A DNA stretch of 64,000 nucleotides from Sinohyriopsis cumingii (Eukaryota > Mollusca > Bivalvia > Unionida > Unionidae): contig CM068842.1 in the NCBI GenBank assembly GCA_028554795.2, positions 55,883,360-55,947,359 on the forward strand, in the 5' to 3' direction. The number at the start of each line of letters is the position of its first letter. Positions within the stretch are counted from its first letter, which is position 1. A program made the translations under genes and the position numbers. Of the stretch, positions 60,954 through 62,467 are shown piece by piece. The notes beneath the pieces are model-generated. The model was not told where the DNA came from, ran no database searches, and was given only the letters and a program-made list of their open reading frames with translations.

Positions 60954-62467
60954 TAATGAGGACTTTGTATAGCACCTAATCTTTAGAAGCTCTAAGCGGT
61001 TTACAACATTAAACAATACCTATAACATAAAAAACAATATATAATGATATTATTATAAAAAACATACACCACGAAATTAAAAAAAACAATTAAAAATATA
61101 TAAACCCATATTCCAAGTTTAGTTGTAATCAGATCAGAAATATGGATTCCAGAGTGGTAACAAGCAACTGCTGACAACAACATACACCTGATGTAAAGCT
61201 ACATTATATCATAAGACCAGGTGAGCTAAAAATCTAAGTAAACTTTGCATACATAATATCAAATAACCTTATGCCATCTGAAAACAAAACTATATCATTG
61301 TACATCCCAAAACAAATGAATGAATGAAAAACCCATGTCATGCAACCAAATCTAAACATACAAAATCAGTCTACCCATTACATCACAAGCAAATAATCAG
61401 ACTTTACGTGTACATTGTTAAATAATACCTTGCCTGGTTTCATCTTAAATTTTACAGTCCACAAGAAAATAAACACGATAGAAATTACAACTTCATACAG
61501 GAGGCACAAAAAATCTACCCCCTTATACCACGATCTACAGTCTATGAAAGTCTGTTAATACAGGCTCAGCTGATATCAGTTTATCAATGGAAAAAAAACA
61601 AATAATGAAAATGAAGTATGATAGGATGAAACTAACTGTAATTTTTCAAATATTTTAAAGACAAAGTGTATCTTAGTAGATGGTGAGACAGTAGAAGGTA
61701 GGTTCTAAGTATTTCAAAGAGAAGCAATAAACTAATACCAGACTGTGTGGTCTGGTGCAAAAGCTTATATAACTCTTAACACAAATTTATTTATCTTCCA
61801 GAACTTTGAAATTCCAACAATATATAAAACACATAAAATAATGGCCTGCTTGATGCAAGGCTATTTTGGAAAAGTTATTATCAAATGAAACTTTTTGTTT
61901 CTTTTTTTTTTCTTTCTCAAAGTACCCAACATGCAATCTATCTTACCATCACTGGTGCTGGAGTTGGTGTACTGGATTGATTCAGGCTAGAGTTTGATCC
62001 TGACAGAGATCTGCTAATACTTGATCTAGTATGAGCTGCTGGAGTTGTCGGTCTCAGTCCTATTGGAGTTATGGGCCTTGGTATGCTAGGAGTAGTTGGC
62101 CTTGGAATACTTGGGGTGGTTGGCCTTTTTAGTGGTAGACTACCATTTCTTTCTAGCCCTGCATCTGATTGGGCATCATCTCCTTTAGATCCTGAACTGT
62201 GGATTATACCTGGAGTCCTTGATAATTTTGAAATTCTACAGAAAACTCCTCTTTTAGGTTCACACTGAAAATAATGAACTCCGCTAACAGATCCATCATT
62301 TTTGCCTACAGGTTCATCTAATACAACACCTGCCCACTCTCCAGGGGCAAACTGTGTCTCTCCTAAATAGGAAATGTACCCTGGCTTAGATCCACTGACA
62401 AACACTCTATCCCCAATAATAAAGTCATCAGATGGTGGAAGAGGGGGAGGGACAGGGGGATCAGGAC
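2031..62467 (-). CDS. CLIP1: CLIP-170/CLIP1-like CAP-Gly linker protein, internal 11 exons (partial gene)
   Basis: CLIP-170 family proteins bind growing microtubule plus ends through two N-terminal CAP-Gly domains, dimerise through a long coiled coil and recruit dynein/dynactin and IQGAP partners in the cytoplasm. Seen here on the minus strand: exons 62467-61947, 57453-57269, 55404-55212, 36800-36741, 27351-27253, 25975-25830, 21585-21525, 11584-11480, 8221-8069, 3598-3482, 2088-2031. All junctions are AG/GT and keep one frame for 566 codons. Both CAP-Gly domains carry the GKNDG tubulin/EEY-binding motif, followed by a Ser-rich stretch and heptad-rich coiled coil whose exons align without gaps to vertebrate CLIP1 as I recall it. 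The N-terminal exon(s) lie past 64000. Most of the coiled coil and the zinc knuckles lie before 1. Vertebrate paralogue CLIP2 is similar at the N-terminus; invertebrates usually have one CLIP gene. Additional small or alternative exons may be missed. Confidence 0.95.
2089..3481 (-). other. CLIP intron between exons J and K
   Basis: Non-coding. Holds a long (TA)n at 3043-3124; the remainder shows no supported feature. Confidence 0.7.
3043..3124. repeat. (TA)n microsatellite, ~41 repeats
   Basis: Uninterrupted alternating AT run of about 82 bases. Confidence 0.97.
3482..3598 (-). CDS. CLIP1: CLIP exon J: coiled coil
   Basis: Thirty-nine codons, phase 0/0, from acceptor ATGGTTTCAG to donor ATG|GTAATG. 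It encodes [20 protein letters not shown] followed by [19 protein letters not shown], a clear leucine-heptad coiled coil. Frame, strand, codon phase and spacing agree with the neighbouring CLIP exons. Confidence 0.87.
3836..3955 (+). repeat. Three short direct repeats (~60 bp)
   Basis: TAAGTCTTGGGACACCT, ATAAATGTTGGGACACA and ATAGGTCTTGGGACACCT recur about 60 bases apart. Confidence 0.55.
4040..4200 (+). repeat. Family-A leader sequence
   Basis: CCCTCAAAGGGACTGATGCTC, a run ending GAATGCAAGATAAGACC, and CTGAGTATTGAAACCAT match leaders preceding other family-A arrays at 24970, 46290, 52150, 56800 and 58730. Confidence 0.6.
4752..4813 (+). repeat. Two-copy 31-bp tandem repeat
   Basis: ACTCCATATCAGTGCCATCAT preceded by TTTATATAA occurs twice in tandem immediately before the 62-bp array. 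Confidence 0.8.
4830..5800 (+). repeat. 62-63-bp tandem array, about 16 copies (family-A derived)
   Basis: Each unit contains TTTTCAAGATGGCCACTAAA, then CCCCATGTCAATATGAC, TTTTTGTTCTAGAGTAATGA. Anchors fall at about 4841, 4903, 4965, 5028, 5092, 5155, 5219, 5281, 5343, 5407, 5468, 5530, 5592, 5652, 5712 and 5775. Two adjacent units (5592, 5652) share the private change AAGACGTCC, showing recent local duplication. As many units are 63 bases (21 codons), spurious frames run through on both strands. Confidence 0.95.
5800..6260 (+). repeat. Degenerate full-length family-A unit and related array sequence
   Basis: The 62-bp array runs into a longer unit (TGGTGGCCAAAATGAACATCAG, AGGAGGAGTAGCAATAATAA, TTCAAGATGGCAAC), then into sequence of the 15650/40480 family (TTGGCATCCAATTATGTGCA, TTAATGAGACAAACCC). 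Confidence 0.55.
6968..7220 (-). mobile_element. tRNA-derived SINE, full length, with target-site duplication
   Basis: Minus-strand copy: GGGGCCCCGAGTGGCCGAGT head with Pol III A box, a B-box region reading GGTTCGAGTC in related copies, conserved body (CCATGCATAGCCTATCG) and a (CAA)n tail. Exact 12-bp flanking duplication CAATACTGATGG lies at 6954-6965 and 7223-7234. The best-defined copy of the family in the window. Confidence 0.93.
7400..7950 (+). repeat. DR1-family degenerate array
   Basis: Contains TCACAATGACCCTGACCTTT, CCTTATGCCAAATGC, CACAAAGTTTAGTAACTATA, and TATAGATGGTGGAGAACTCA, matching units at 19585-19760 and 50110-51060. It ends with GGATGGACAGACAGAACAA, a motif also closing other arrays. 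Confidence 0.55.
8069..8221 (-). CDS. CLIP1: CLIP exon I: coiled coil
   Basis: Fifty-one codons, phase 0/0, acceptor CTTCACTTGTAG, donor AAG|GTGAAG. It begins [20 protein letters not shown] and ends SSRLEEGAK. Charged heptad-rich sequence suits the CLIP rod. Direct homology to vertebrates is weaker here, and an exon between 11480 and 8221 could have been missed, since vertebrate rods carry extra sequence at about this point. Confidence 0.87.
8222..11479 (-). other. CLIP intron between exons H and I
   Basis: Carries the ~36-bp minisatellite at 8612-9592. From 9600 to 11479 I see no repeat family or coding signal; 10380-10600 is of higher sequence complexity than its surroundings but has no recognisable motif. 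Confidence 0.65.
8612..9592 (+). repeat. ~36-bp minisatellite, about 27 units
   Basis: Unit approximately TGCAATGACACCTTTTCACA followed by TCAACCCTTTTACTG. Units vary in the second half (TTTGATGCCAACCCC at the left, TTTTCACATCAACCC at the right), so left and right halves form subfamilies with the most homogeneous copies at 9170-9480. Confidence 0.93.
11480..11584 (-). CDS. CLIP1: CLIP exon H: coiled coil
   Basis: Thirty-five codons, phase 0/0, acceptor TTTTGCATAG, donor AAG|GTGAGT. It encodes [20 protein letters not shown] through FKEEVISLK. It has the same length as the vertebrate CLIP1 segment after GDLE and shares the [18 protein letters not shown] core. The longer plus-strand reading frame across this place is only its antisense shadow. 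Confidence 0.93.
12254..12470 (+). mobile_element. tRNA-derived SINE, degenerate
   Basis: Head TCATCGAGTGGCTGAGTGGC, diverged B box, GGTTCTTCCTCCACCA and AAAAAATGGCAATAAACCCA tail. Older than the 6968 and 31413 copies. Confidence 0.85.
12574..12631. repeat. (TA)n microsatellite
   Basis: Uninterrupted alternating AT, about 29 repeats, just downstream of a SINE. Confidence 0.95.
13034..13240. mobile_element. Palindromic MITE, family M
   Basis: AGTACTCGCTTAAAAGATGG at left and ACCATACTTATAAGCAGGTG at right are inverted relatives; the middle holds GGCAGATCAGGGT and CCCAGATCTG hairpin arms shared with copies at 18387, 26877, 41433 and 45505. Confidence 0.7.
13590..13870 (+). repeat. Two diverged direct repeats, 162-bp offset
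   Basis: TCCCTGGCTTGTTTACTC...GTGCTG-type sequence at 13592 recurs as CCCTGACTTGTTTATGCC at 13754, each followed by a similar GATTAACC/GATCAACC and GAGCACATGC/AAGCACATGC run. Confidence 0.7.
14605..14890 (+). repeat. ~57-bp tandem repeat, about five units
   Basis: GCTGCATGACAGATTTGGTA followed by TAACAATCC and GTACAG recurs at about 57-base spacing with substitutions. Confidence 0.8.
15280..15480 (+). mobile_element. tRNA-derived SINE, 5'-degenerate copy
   Basis: The body CAATGTGGATATGCGAGAAA, TGGTTCCTCCTGGGATTTTT and tail CTGAAAAATGGCATTAAACC are clear; the tRNA-like head is poorly preserved. Confidence 0.8.
15650..16370 (+). repeat. Degenerate array with ~150-180-bp units
   Basis: Recurring text includes TGAATGGTTCTTGAGCT-like, GGTTACAAGGAACATCC-like and GAGACAAACCACATAATAGG-like runs at roughly 15700, 15880, 16010 and 16140. 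It ends with GGGTTGCAGAGTGTTGG and GGACAGACAGATGG-like motifs. Same family as 40480-40930. Confidence 0.65.
17290..17575 (+). repeat. ~73-bp tandem repeat, four units in two alternating types
   Basis: AACTGTCAAAATATCTAAAG and AACTGTCAAAACATCTAAAA units alternate, each with GGTGGGAAAGG/GGTGGGAAAAG and GTTTGCTCTGA, giving a ~146-bp higher-order period. Confidence 0.88.
17575..17945 (+). repeat. Family-A array, about three units
   Basis: GATGGGTGCTGTATCGATCA, ATATTGGATGTCAGAATGCC, ATTCTGGTGGAGGAGCAATA and TTTTCAAGATGGTCATTTTG show the full-length monomer. Confidence 0.8.
18387..18603. mobile_element. Palindromic MITE, family M, TA-flanked
   Basis: Terminal inverted repeats CCATATATACTCGCTT (left) and GAGTATATATGG (right), each flanked by TA. 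Internal inverted pieces GATCTGCC / GCAGATCTGGGTC. About 217 bp, no coding capacity. Confidence 0.82.
19585..19760 (+). repeat. DR1-family unit
   Basis: TGGTCAGTGACCTTTGACCC with a DR1-type direct repeat at 19595-19607, then ATTTATCAGGTTGTGCCTTA, GTGCAAGCAAGCCAACAAAG and CTCAAATTATTATGCAGAAA. Confidence 0.65.
20020..20440 (+). repeat. Family-A array, about three units
   Basis: TATTGGATAAACTGTGACAC, GACTAACTAGACACCATAAA, AGTAGCAATAACAAGATATT, TTTCAAGATGGGTGCCATGG recur. Confidence 0.8.
21525..21585 (-). CDS. CLIP1: CLIP exon G: short coiled-coil exon
   Basis: Sixty-one bases between acceptor TTTCCAATCCAG and donor GAG|GTGAGC. The first base completes the Arg codon from the exon at 25830, then [20 protein letters not shown]. 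This matches vertebrate [20 protein letters not shown] almost residue for residue, so exon and phase are certain. Confidence 0.95.
21656..21708 (+). repeat. (GT)n microsatellite with CT interruptions
   Basis: GTGTGTGTGTGTGTGTCTGT-type run of about 53 bases. Confidence 0.93.
22728..22885 (+). repeat. 42-bp minisatellite, left part
   Basis: Unit TAAGAGCATTATAACAATTC plus ATTAAGTGTCTTGACACATG; about four copies, broken at a TTAA by an inserted element and resuming at 23680. Confidence 0.95.
22886..23679. mobile_element. piggyBac-like MITE (794 bp) with TTAA duplication
   Basis: Perfect 13-bp terminal inverted repeats CTCATTCGGCCCC and GGGGCCGAATGAG, each flanked by TTAA (22882-22885 and 23680-23683). 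TTAA target duplication is the signature of piggyBac transposons. The right end has three subterminal copies of CACGCCT/CACGACT-GACGGGATC (23560-23670), the last running into the repeat; two are joined to GGCCAATGAATGCAG-like text. A remnant transposase N-terminus lies on the minus strand. Joining the flanks exactly restores a minisatellite unit. Confidence 0.93.
23155..23376 (-). pseudogene. Remnant N-terminus of the MITE's parental transposase
   Basis: From ATG ATG at 23376 the minus strand reads [14 protein letters not shown] and an acidic Ser/Asp/Glu-rich stretch ([14 protein letters not shown]), with in-frame TGA and TAA stops partway and a final TAA at 23155. Acidic N-termini are usual in piggyBac transposases; no catalytic domain remains. 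Inference: internal-deletion derivative of an autonomous element. Confidence 0.6.
23680..23835 (+). repeat. 42-bp minisatellite, right part
   Basis: Four further TTAAGTGTCTTGACACATGT-type units, one missing TTCA (short unit at about 23755). More homogeneous than the left part, suggesting later turnover on this side. Confidence 0.95.
24727..24770 (+). repeat. (TAA)n microsatellite
   Basis: About 14 TAA/AAT triplets. Confidence 0.95.
24970..25545 (+). repeat. Family-A leader plus degenerate array
   Basis: The leader (CCTCAAAGCACTGATGCTCT, TGCCTGAAAAGGATTTCCAG, ACTGCCGAGTGTTGA) precedes monomers with GGACACCATGAGAAGACCTG, TAGGAGGAGCAGTAATAAAC, and ATATTGGATATCAGATGGGC. Supports a leader-then-monomers structure. 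Confidence 0.75.
25830..25975 (-). CDS. CLIP1: CLIP exon F: coiled coil
   Basis: The acceptor TTTTTTATAG is good. The 146 bases encode [18 protein letters not shown] through [10 protein letters not shown], 49 residues including the split Arg, the same length as the corresponding vertebrate CLIP1 piece, which ends LLNQLEEEKR. The exon ends AAAAG|GTTTTT with a codon split after two bases. The donor departs from the GTRAGT consensus, but the frame, length and homology on both sides fix this boundary. Confidence 0.91.
25976..27252 (-). other. CLIP intron between exons E and F
   Basis: Unremarkable AT-rich sequence to 26870, then a MITE (26877-27083). Confidence 0.65.
26877..27083. mobile_element. 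Palindromic MITE, family M
   Basis: Starts CCATCTTTACTAGCTTATAA after TA, contains ATAGTTTGTTAGGAGTATCA and CAGACCTTGATATGCCAGC / ATGGCAGAGCAAGGTCT hairpin arms, ends ACTTACAAGCCAGCATACAG before TA. Confidence 0.75.
27253..27351 (-). CDS. CLIP1: CLIP exon E: first coiled-coil exon
   Basis: Thirty-three codons, phase 0/0, from acceptor GTGAATAG to donor GAG|GTGAGC. It begins [20 protein letters not shown] and ends AAAQVDE. It has heptad spacing and high Glu/Lys/Arg, and aligns without gaps to the first coiled-coil segment of vertebrate CLIP1 ([20 protein letters not shown]). Confidence 0.96.
29143..29397 (+). mobile_element. tRNA-derived SINE with duplicated 3' tail
   Basis: Head GGGCCCCCAAGTGGACGAGT, B box GGTTCGAGTCTC at about 29217-29228, body and (CAA)n tail. 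A second copy of the 3' end (TGGCATTAAACCCACACAAC) follows at 29405-29425. Confidence 0.92.
30161..30414 (+). mobile_element. tRNA-derived SINE inside a family-A monomer
   Basis: GGGGTCCCAAGTGGACGAGT head, AGTTCGAGTCTC B box, TGGCGTTAAACCCTACAACA tail. Flanks CATTTTTTCATTA / CATTTTCATTAA look like a diverged target duplication within the monomer text ACCATTTTCATTTAGGACCA. Confidence 0.92.
31413..31658 (+). mobile_element. tRNA-derived SINE, well preserved
   Basis: A box TGGCCGAGTGG at 31424-31434 and B box GGTTCGAGTCTC at 31486-31497 match RNA polymerase III type-2 promoters of Ser/Leu-like tRNAs. Tail TGGCGTTAAACCCCACAACA. Near-exact duplication CATTAATATG / CATTAACATG flanks it (31402-31411, 31656-31665), so insertion was fairly recent. 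Confidence 0.95.
31660..33170 (+). repeat. Degenerate array related to 60730-61230
   Basis: CCAAGTCTGATCAAACTTGG, ATATATAGCCTCCAGAGTGG, TTACAAGCTCAGTCAATCTG, AATATGCATAGATCTCA recur in loosely spaced units; closes near 32310-32345 with ATGGTCAGGTGAGATGAAA, a variant of the array-end hairpin. Quality falls after 32350. Confidence 0.5.
34036..34160 (+). repeat. 67-bp direct duplication
   Basis: CCCATGCATTTGATAAGATA...ATCTTCAG at 34038 repeats from 34105 (CCCATGCAATTGGTATGATA), with the shared end CCAAATTTACAAATATCTTC. Confidence 0.85.
34392..36406 (+). mobile_element. pogo/Tigger-like (Tc1-mariner superfamily) element, copy 1, 2015 bp
   Basis: Terminal inverted repeats CAGTGTGACCCCATTATA and, on the other strand, CAGTGTGACTCCGCTATAAG; TA dinucleotides flank both (34390-34391, 36407-36408). 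This TIR style (CAGTGTGACCCCGYTATAAC) and TA duplication are typical of pogo/Tigger elements. An internal ~140-bp duplication lies at 34448-34690. No intact transposase; a ~65-codon minus-strand frame near 35550-35745 is shared with copy 2. Together with copy 2 it forms a large inverted repeat. Confidence 0.85.
36741..36800 (-). CDS. CLIP1: CLIP exon D: 20-codon exon leading into coiled coil
   Basis: This 60-base exon is flanked by acceptor AACACACAG and strong donor CAG|GTGAGT, phase 0 on both sides. It encodes [20 protein letters not shown]. The ALQ end joins directly to [14 protein letters not shown] of the next exon, reproducing the vertebrate CLIP1 passage [19 protein letters not shown], which is the main reason for accepting so small an exon. 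It is isolated by an 18.4-kb intron upstream and a 9.4-kb intron downstream. Confidence 0.87.
39760..39935. repeat. Possible tRNA-like dispersed repeat fragment
   Basis: GTTAAGTACCTTTTCCAAGA followed by ACACACTAAGG and a region resembling GATCATGAGTCC...GAGCTACTGCAGC is reminiscent of widespread marine-invertebrate repeats ending in a reversed tRNA-like B box. Single degenerate copy here. Confidence 0.35.
40480..40930 (+). repeat. Degenerate array, family of 15650-16370
   Basis: TGATTGGTTCTTGAGCTATA, GGTCCATAAGACAAACCCC, GTACAGCAAGGTCTTCAGAC, TCAGACTATGCTGAATGGTT; ends with GGACAGATGGACTGACAGAA. Confidence 0.65.
41433..41637. mobile_element. Palindromic MITE, family M
   Basis: CTGTATATACTCGCTTATAA at left and TTGTAAGCAAGTATATGTGG at right; CAACTGCAAAC near the left and TTTGCAGTTGG near the right are inverted. 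Internal AGATCAAGGTCTA and CAGACCTAGATCTG arms. Confidence 0.78.
42765..42788 (-). CDS. Candidate 24-base optional CLIP micro-exon
   Basis: Inside the intron between exons C and D, GACAAG precedes 24 bases encoding NFDQLQNQ followed by CAG|GTTAGT. It is phase-compatible (multiple of three, phase 0). The acceptor has only a weak pyrimidine tract and vertebrate CLIP1 lacks this peptide at this place. It may be chance. Confidence 0.25.
43391..43448 (+). repeat. (AAT)n microsatellite
   Basis: About 18 AAT/ATA triplets preceded by ACAATAATAACAATA. Confidence 0.95.
43758..43885 (+). repeat. ~39-bp tandem repeat, four units
   Basis: AACTACACTGTAGGAAGCTT followed by ATCACAAGAAAC recurs; the last unit (TATATTGTATAAAGTTTATT) is diverged. 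Confidence 0.9.
44530..44622. mobile_element. Short 93-bp MITE, TA-flanked
   Basis: CTGTATTTGTTGGACTATAA at left and TTATAGGCCGGCAAATACAG at right are inverted copies flanked by TA on both sides. Different family from M. Confidence 0.75.
45505..45718. mobile_element. Palindromic MITE, family M, TA-flanked
   Basis: Left end CCATATATACTCACTTATAA after TA, right end GTGATTTTAAATGG before TA. Contains a perfect 11-bp hairpin CCCTGATCTGC / GCAGATCAGGG around the centre-right. Confidence 0.82.
46290..47480 (+). repeat. Family-A leader plus about eight monomers
   Basis: The leader at 46290-46400 (TTCAAGGTACTAATGCTCGA, AATTCAAGATAAGATCATTT, GCCGAGTATTGAAACCA) is followed by monomers with anchors near 46426, 46540, 46680, 46815, 46945, 47060, 47213 and 47364. 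Confidence 0.85.
50110..51060 (+). repeat. DR1-family array, about five to six ~165-bp units
   Basis: Each unit holds TCAGT(C/T)A-CAGTGACCTT-like text, CCTTACCCCAAGTGCAAGC-like text, AGTTTGGTAATTATAAATGG and ATTATTGTGCAGAAA-like text. The first unit contains an exact DR1 (TGACCTTTGACCT, 50150-50162). Ends with AGGACAGATGGATGGAGACC and AGCATAATAAGTTTAGCA. Confidence 0.8.
50420..50566 (+). mobile_element. ATT-tailed retroelement 3' end (SINE/RTE-like)
   Basis: TTGTAAAGCGCTTAGACTTC, TAAAGATTAGGCGCTATACA, AATTCCTCATTATTATT ending in a TTA/TCA triplet run. Its inverted homologue lies at 60905-61082. Inserted inside the DR1-family array. Confidence 0.75.
52150..53130 (+). repeat. Family-A leader plus about six monomers
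   Basis: GGAATTCAAGATGAAACCAT leader remnant, then TTTTCAAGATGACC, AGAAGGAGTAGCAGTATCAA, TTTTCAAGATGGCCAATGTA, ACCATTTTCTTTTAGGACCA monomers. Confidence 0.8.
55212..55404 (-). CDS. CLIP1: CLIP exon C: end of CAP-Gly 2 and Ser-rich basic tail
   Basis: The acceptor TTTTGGTAG at 55405 is followed by one base completing Arg, then [20 protein letters not shown], the hallmark end of CLIP CAP-Gly 2. Next comes a Ser/Arg-rich stretch ([29 protein letters not shown]), matching the Ser-rich segment after CAP-Gly 2 in vertebrate CLIP1. The donor is CGG|GTAAGA in phase 0. A second in-frame donor, CAG|GTACAT at 55179, would extend the exon by exactly 33 bases (11 residues, [11 protein letters not shown]). 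Confidence 0.95.
55448..55590 (+). repeat. ~21-bp minisatellite, about seven units
   Basis: ACATTACCACAAAGCATAAA recurs as ACATTACCACAATGCAATGA, ATATTACCATAAAGCACTAA and similar. It lies only ~40 bases inside the intron from the exon C acceptor. Confidence 0.88.
55738..55955 (-). mobile_element. tRNA-derived SINE, degenerate
   Basis: Minus-strand copy: CAACAAC tail at left, AACCCAGGAGAACCCCGGTA with a local duplication of AGAACCAATGAGGAGAATCC-like text, AGGAAGCTACTGGCAATCTT; the tRNA head is mostly lost. Confidence 0.8.
56800..57110 (+). repeat. Family-A leader plus about two monomers
   Basis: AAAGGACTGCAAAGAATATC, CAGGAATTCAAGAAAAGATC leader, then GATTTTCAAATTATTCACTT, ATACTGGACATTAGATTAAG, AAGCAGACACCATTAGAAGG. 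Confidence 0.7.
57269..57453 (-). CDS. CLIP1: CLIP exon B: start and core of CAP-Gly domain 2
   Basis: The acceptor CTCTTTCAG precedes TCC ATG TCC (phase 0). The exon encodes [19 protein letters not shown], then the CAP-Gly core [19 protein letters not shown] and the ligand-binding GKNDGAVAG. It is 185 bases long and ends with two bases (AG) of an Arg codon at donor GTAACA. The split codon and the end of the domain are supplied by the next exon at 55404. The second CAP-Gly of CLIP-170 has the higher affinity for EB1 and tubulin C-terminal EEY/F tails. Spacing from domain 1 (about 90 residues) is somewhat shorter than in vertebrates. Confidence 0.97.
58225..58350 (+). repeat. ~37-bp minisatellite, four units
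   Basis: GAATCTATTATCACTGTCCA followed by CCCCTTTAATTA recurs four times with few changes. Confidence 0.92.
58730..59390 (+). repeat. Family-A leader plus about four monomers
   Basis: Leader ACTAACACTCTACTACATGA, AAGAATTTCCAGTAATTCAA, TACTGAGTTTTGAAACCATC, then TTTTCAAAAAAGCCACTGTG, CAGCCATACTGGATGTAAGA, TTCATTTAAGACAAACCAGA. Confidence 0.82.
60178..60412 (-). mobile_element. tRNA-derived SINE
   Basis: Minus-strand copy: TTTAATGCCATTTTTCAGTA, ACGATAGGCTAAAAATGGTG, ACTTGAACCCACAAGGACAG (reversed B box), AGAGGTGAGATGGCAGTGAT and GGACCACTCTGCC head. Confidence 0.88.
60730..61230. repeat. Degenerate array split by a retroelement end
   Basis: CCAAGTTTGATCAAAATCAG at 60781 and CCAAGTTTAGTTGTAATCAG at 61112 are the same unit start. 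Ends ATATCATAAGACCAGGTGAG followed by CTAAAAA, the array-end motif. Confidence 0.6.
60905..61082 (-). mobile_element. ATT-tailed retroelement 3' end, inverted relative to 50420 copy
   Basis: (AAT)n run at 60907-60950, then AATGAGGACTTTGTATAGCA, CCTAATCTTTAGAAGCTCTA and AGCGGTTTACAACATTAAAC; the reverse complement matches 50420-50566 over more than 100 bases. Confidence 0.78.
61947..62467 (-). CDS. CLIP1: CLIP exon A: Pro-rich lead-in, CAP-Gly domain 1 and TP-repeat linker
   Basis: The acceptor is a T-rich tract ending CTGCAG before 62467. The exon begins with two bases that complete a codon, so an upstream coding exon exists outside the window. It encodes a Pro-rich stretch (PPVPPPLPP), then [17 protein letters not shown], the [14 protein letters not shown] core and GKNDGSVSG, ending the domain at [17 protein letters not shown]. 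About 85 residues of Ser/Pro/Thr linker follow, with repeats [18 protein letters not shown] near 62120-62060 and a Ser-rich [12 protein letters not shown] piece; such linkers in CLIP-170 are phosphorylated and help microtubule binding. The donor is GTAAGA after an ATG codon (phase 0). The GTG at 62405 is an internal Val (GDRVFV), not a start codon. Confidence 0.97.

Larger units (their letters stand above)
57454..61946 (-). other. CLIP intron between exons A and B
   Basis: Holds a 37-bp minisatellite (58225-58350), a family-A block (58730-59390), a SINE (60178-60412), and a degenerate array (60730-61230) containing an ATT-tailed retroelement end. Positions 59400-60170 and 61240-61940 show nothing recognisable. 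Confidence 0.65.

Noticed and set aside
62403-62405. GTG at this position as a start codon of a 155-residue protein.
   Set aside because: The frame continues upstream through GDFII-type CAP-Gly sequence to an acceptor at 62468; GTG encodes the Val of GDRVFV.
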